A DNA stretch of 9,275 nucleotides from Candidatus Omnitrophota bacterium. GTDB taxonomy: Bacteria; Ratteibacteria; UBA8468; MWAK01. A program made the translations under genes and the position numbers. The stretch lies in NCBI GenBank assembly GCA_018829455.1, contig JAHJUB010000038.1, positions 1 to 9,275 on the forward strand. Reading direction: 5' to 3'. The first letter of the stretch is position 1. Every line of letters starts with the position of its first letter. Shown piece by piece: positions 7,731 to 9,275 of the stretch. The notes beneath the pieces were generated by a model that searched no databases, had not been told where the DNA came from, and was given only the letters and a program-made list of their open reading frames with translations.

Positions 7731-8729
7731 TTAGATATGGTCCAACGGCCAGAGAAAGATATTAAAAGGACTCCCCGGAAAGGTACCGAAGAGCGCGGAG
7801 ACCTGTTCCGTTTCCGTAAGGGTTTTCAGGGAGTAGATATCCGGAATTTTTCCTTTTTCGGACTGGGCCGTAAACAGGGATACGGTATTTTCCAGGTCAA
7901 CGATTTTTAACATCGTTGAGGAAGTGATGTTCCATTCCGAGGCCGCCTGCAAAATCGGTTCCGGGATAATTGATTTCTCCGGAAAGAAAAAGTTTAGAGA
8001 AGAAAGGCCGAAACGCTCCATTGCGTACCCGGCGATGCCCAGAATCGTTACGGAGTTGCCGCCGAATTCCACGCAGCTGTTACGGCCAGACTTATCGGAA
8101 AGAACCAGGTAACCGAAATCGCAGCCATTGTCTGCGCAGAAGAGCAGCAGACCCGGTTTTTGATATAGAGATACGTATTCCTCTTTCGTTCTCACTTTCC
8201 GGTAGGGGTGGTTTTCGTAAGAAGTAATGATTTTGGTCAGGAGGTCTTTCTCACCTTGATACCTCTCCGGAATGATGGATTTTAGGCCGGCCTTCCGGAA
8301 ACCGCGTTGGGTTATGGTGAGGTTCAGGGTTTTTCCGGCGTTTTCATAACCAAAAGCCTGGTAGCGGTGCCGGTCTCCCCCGAGGACGGAGATGGGAAAA
8401 CCTTCTTCTTTCATTCTGGCGGCAGCGTACTTCATCAGTTGGTTCATATAGCCCTTGCCTCGCGCCGAAGGTGAGCTGGCAACGCCGCCGATGCCGGCTG
8501 CTTTGACTGAAATCGGACCCAGGATTAAATCAAGCGGAAAGAGGCGGACCAGGCTAACAATCTTTTTTTCTTCCCGAATCAGATAGGTATGGCGGTAGTC
8601 GGTTGTCTCTTTCCGCCAGACCGTCGGGTAGGCATTCGGAAAATAGTTGTAACTATGGCCGTAAGCGTCTTCTAGAAACCGCTGAATCTCTTCGTAATCT
8701 TTCGGCTCGGCGCTGAGTATCTTTTCCAA
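7731..8729 (-). CDS. GNAT-family N-acetyltransferase, Eis-like two-domain type
   Basis: The protein is 332 aa with a TTG start. The N-terminal GNAT domain (about 1-135) has the acetyl-CoA loop GVASSPSARGKGYMNQLM (82-99, RGKGY) and the block GGDRHRYQAFGYENAG (117-132) typical of Eis-like acetyltransferases. The C-terminal half looks like a second, degenerate GNAT-like domain and ends in NIFLWPLDHI. The acceptor, an amine or aminoglycoside-like compound or a protein, cannot be told. The reading frame is open up to an ATG at 8939, but that extension of 70 codons lies mostly inside the palindromic element and has no family similarity. I chose TTG 8729 because GGGGTG precedes it, a perfect TATAAT lies 20 nt further up, and the conserved domain begins there. 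Confidence 0.85.
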   Translation of the reverse strand: MEKILSAEPKDYEEIQRFLEDAYGHSYNYFPNAYPTVWRKETTDYRHTYLIREEKKIVSLVRLFPLDLILGPISVKAAGIGGVASSPSARGKGYMNQLMKYAAARMKEEGFPISVLGGDRHRYQAFGYENAGKTLNLTITQRGFRKAGLKSIIPERYQGEKDLLTKIITSYENHPYRKVRTKEEYVSLYQKPGLLLFCADNGCDFGYLVLSDKSGRNSCVEFGGNSVTILGIAGYAMERFGLSSLNFFFPEKSIIPEPILQAASEWNITSSTMLKIVDLENTVSLFTAQSEKGKIPDIYSLKTLTETEQVSALFGTFPGSPFNIFLWPLDHI

Positions 8730-8748
8730 TTTACACCCCGGATCTGTT

Positions 8749-8754
8749 ATTATA
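8749..8754 (-). promoter_or_regulatory. -10 box of the GNAT gene promoter
   Basis: A perfect TATAAT on the minus strand lies 20 nt before the TTG start, giving a leader of about 12 nt that contains GGGGTG. The -35 region at 16-18 bp (around GGTAAA) is poor, so this promoter may need an activator. An alternative -35/-10 pair lies just upstream, with TTAACA inside the end of the palindromic element (8792-8787), 16 bp, and TATCAA (8770-8765). Confidence 0.55.
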
Positions 8755-8780
8755 TTCCACCAAATTGATATTTTACCACA

Positions 8781-8812
8781 AGGGGTTGTTAAACAGTAAA
8801 ATTGACTATTTG
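8781..8812 (+). repeat. Left terminal inverted repeat of the palindromic element
   Basis: The 32 bp begin AGGGGTTGTTAAACAGTAAA and end TTGACTATTTG. They match the complement of the right end at 31 of 32 positions; the one difference is A at 8801 against G. Homology stops exactly at 8781, where A at 8780 faces A at 9053. Confidence 0.95.
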
Positions 8813-9020
8813 CCAAAGGCGATTTTGGAGCGAGACAAGGAGCGAAGAAGATTGTGTAGCGAAAGATACGGAAGCAATGAGAGACGCAGTCGCAGCCCAA
8901 AAGCACCCGGCCCTTCGGGGAGTCCCATCTTTGGGTCATTGCGGCGTTGCTCCTCGGTTGTGTGCCGCAGTGGGCACAGAACCTTCGTCGCGCCTTGCAC
9001 TGAACTCAAATCTGGGACTC

Positions 9021-9052
9021 CAAATAGTCAACTTTACTGTTTAACAACCCCT
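9021..9052 (-). repeat. Right terminal inverted repeat of the palindromic element
   Basis: Reverse-complement partner of 8781-8812, differing at one base. Read outward it contains TTTACTGTTTAACAACCCCT, so a TTAACA box points out of the element at this end, as one does at the other. Confidence 0.95.
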
Positions 9053-9068
9053 AACCCCGGAATATATT
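9041..9068 (+). promoter_or_regulatory. Possible outward promoter formed by element end and flank
   Basis: TTAACA (9041-9046, 5 of 6 to TTGACA) inside the right terminal repeat is followed after 16 bp by TATATT (9063-9068, 5 of 6 to TATAAT) in the flanking DNA. Transcription would start near 9075 and run right, into the possible rRNA leader. It rests on box similarity only. Confidence 0.4.
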
Positions 9069-9135
9069 GAATTCTTACGTTAATTTTTGAGGGAGAAACG
9101 GAATGGAAAAAAGGTAACCGCGATCGTTCGATTTA

Positions 9136-9233
9136 GGCTCATCTCCCTATCAAGTGGGTAAAAAGAGAGCCAATTTCTTTAAAAACGCTTGAACTATCAA
9201 GATAAAACTGTATTTGCATTTGTTCTTTGAAAA
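9136..9233 (+). promoter_or_regulatory. Possible rRNA operon leader (boxB-like hairpin and boxA)
   Basis: A hairpin pairs GGCTC (9136-9140), TCT (9142-9144) and CCC (9145-9147) with GGG (9156-9158), AGA (9164-9166) and GAGCC (9167-9171). It is followed by a small CTTGA-ACTA-TCAAG stem (9188-9201) and then TGTTCTTTGAAAA (9221-9233). That last string matches the boxA antitermination site found before 16S and 23S genes in many bacteria. The order hairpin then boxA on the plus strand fits an rRNA operon starting beyond the right edge. No 16S sequence is in the window, so this is tentative. Alternatively the region is simply AT-rich spacer or a decayed gene. I see no other gene from 9053 to the end. 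Confidence 0.35.
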
Positions 9234-9275
9234 TGGTATAAAAACTTTATGAGAAAAAAACGTTTAATCGATACC

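Larger units (their letters stand above)
8781..9052. mobile_element. 272-bp MITE-like palindromic element
   Basis: The ends are 32-bp inverted repeats with a single mismatch. Further inside, the arms still mirror each other: CAAGG (8836-8840) with CCTTG (8993-8997), GCGA (8842-8845) with TCGC (8988-8991), GAAG (8847-8850) with CTTC (8983-8986), GCAATGA (8874-8880) with TCATTGC (8936-8942), and CCCAAA (8896-8901) with TTTGGG (8930-8935). The centre is CCC-TTCG-GGG (8911-8920), within about 1 nt of the exact midpoint. It has no credible ORF. This fits a non-autonomous element moved by a transposase encoded elsewhere, or a large structured palindrome. No target-site duplication is clear: the flanks are ACCACA on the left and AACCCC on the right. 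Confidence 0.8.

Noticed and set aside
8730..8939. N-terminal extension of 70 codons on the GNAT gene from an ATG at 8939
   Set aside because: It runs through the palindromic element, looks like translated repeat, has no ribosome-binding site, and the conserved domain begins at the TTG at 8729.
8771..9062. Target-site duplication flanking the palindromic element
   Set aside because: The left flank (ACCACA) and right flank (AACCCC) share no direct repeat longer than one base, so the insertion mechanism stays unproven.
9128..9272. Short minus-strand frames, such as one beginning MQIQFYLDSSS, near the right edge
   Set aside because: They are under 40 codons, lack ribosome-binding sites and match no family I recognise; a gene remnant cannot be excluded.
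9249..9275. Possible gene start (MRKKRLIDT) on the plus strand at the right edge
   Set aside because: Only nine codons are visible, no ribosome-binding site precedes it, and it directly follows the boxA-like string; nothing supports translation.
9121..9275. Riboswitch in the right-hand spacer
   Set aside because: I looked for conserved cores of the TPP, cobalamin, FMN, SAM, purine, c-di-GMP and fluoride classes and saw none; the hairpin plus boxA explanation fits better.

Overview
This 9,275-bp window reads as ordinary bacterial chromosome. Every confident protein gene, and the one tRNA, lies on the minus strand. Three things suggest an uncultured bacterium of the PVC group (Planctomycetes, Lentisphaerae, Omnitrophica) or a neighbouring candidate phylum. 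They are a pilin-like N-terminus carrying the motif CLNNLKQI, a ThuA-like plus Gfo/Idh pair, and scattered repeats of the TGTCATTGCGAG and CATTCCCGC...GCGGGAAT kinds. This placement is an inference from gene style, not from a marker gene.

Layout in minus-strand transcription order, from right to left. A two-domain GNAT acetyltransferase (7731-8729) follows a perfect TATAAT box. Next come glutamate dehydrogenase (6430-7635), a prolyl-tRNA synthetase with no editing insertion (5264-6421), a Gfo/Idh oxidoreductase that overlaps proS by 4 nt (4173-5267), and a ThuA-like protein (3458-4111). A very good sigma70-type promoter (3361-3389) then opens a second unit: an FmdB-type zinc ribbon (3014-3331), an isocitrate dehydrogenase-family enzyme (1936-3009), adenylosuccinate synthetase purA (568-1839) and tRNA-Lys(UUU) (414-486). 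That unit ends at an intrinsic terminator (358-398). At the left edge is the 5' end of a type IV pilin/pseudopilin-like gene (1-147) with its own probable promoter.

The second unit combines central carbon (isocitrate), purine synthesis (IMP to adenylosuccinate) and translation (a Lys tRNA). The first joins glutamate/ammonia metabolism, prolyl-tRNA charging and a probable sugar-oxidation pair. The units look like co-transcribed housekeeping genes, not a single pathway.

The most unusual material is non-coding. At 8781-9052 lies a 272-bp palindromic MITE-like element with 32-bp terminal inverted repeats (31 of 32 matching) and a UUCG tetraloop almost exactly at its centre. Each end carries an outward-facing TTAACA (-35-like) box with a -10-like box at 16 bp in the flanking DNA. 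To its right, 9053-9275 holds no convincing gene; a hairpin followed by TGTTCTTTGAAAA looks like the boxB/boxA antitermination leader of a plus-strand rRNA operon starting just outside the window, which is tentative. An 85-bp imperfect palindrome fills almost the whole icd-purA gap and leaves purA without a visible Shine-Dalgarno site. I found no CRISPR array, prophage, defence island or obviously new multi-gene system.
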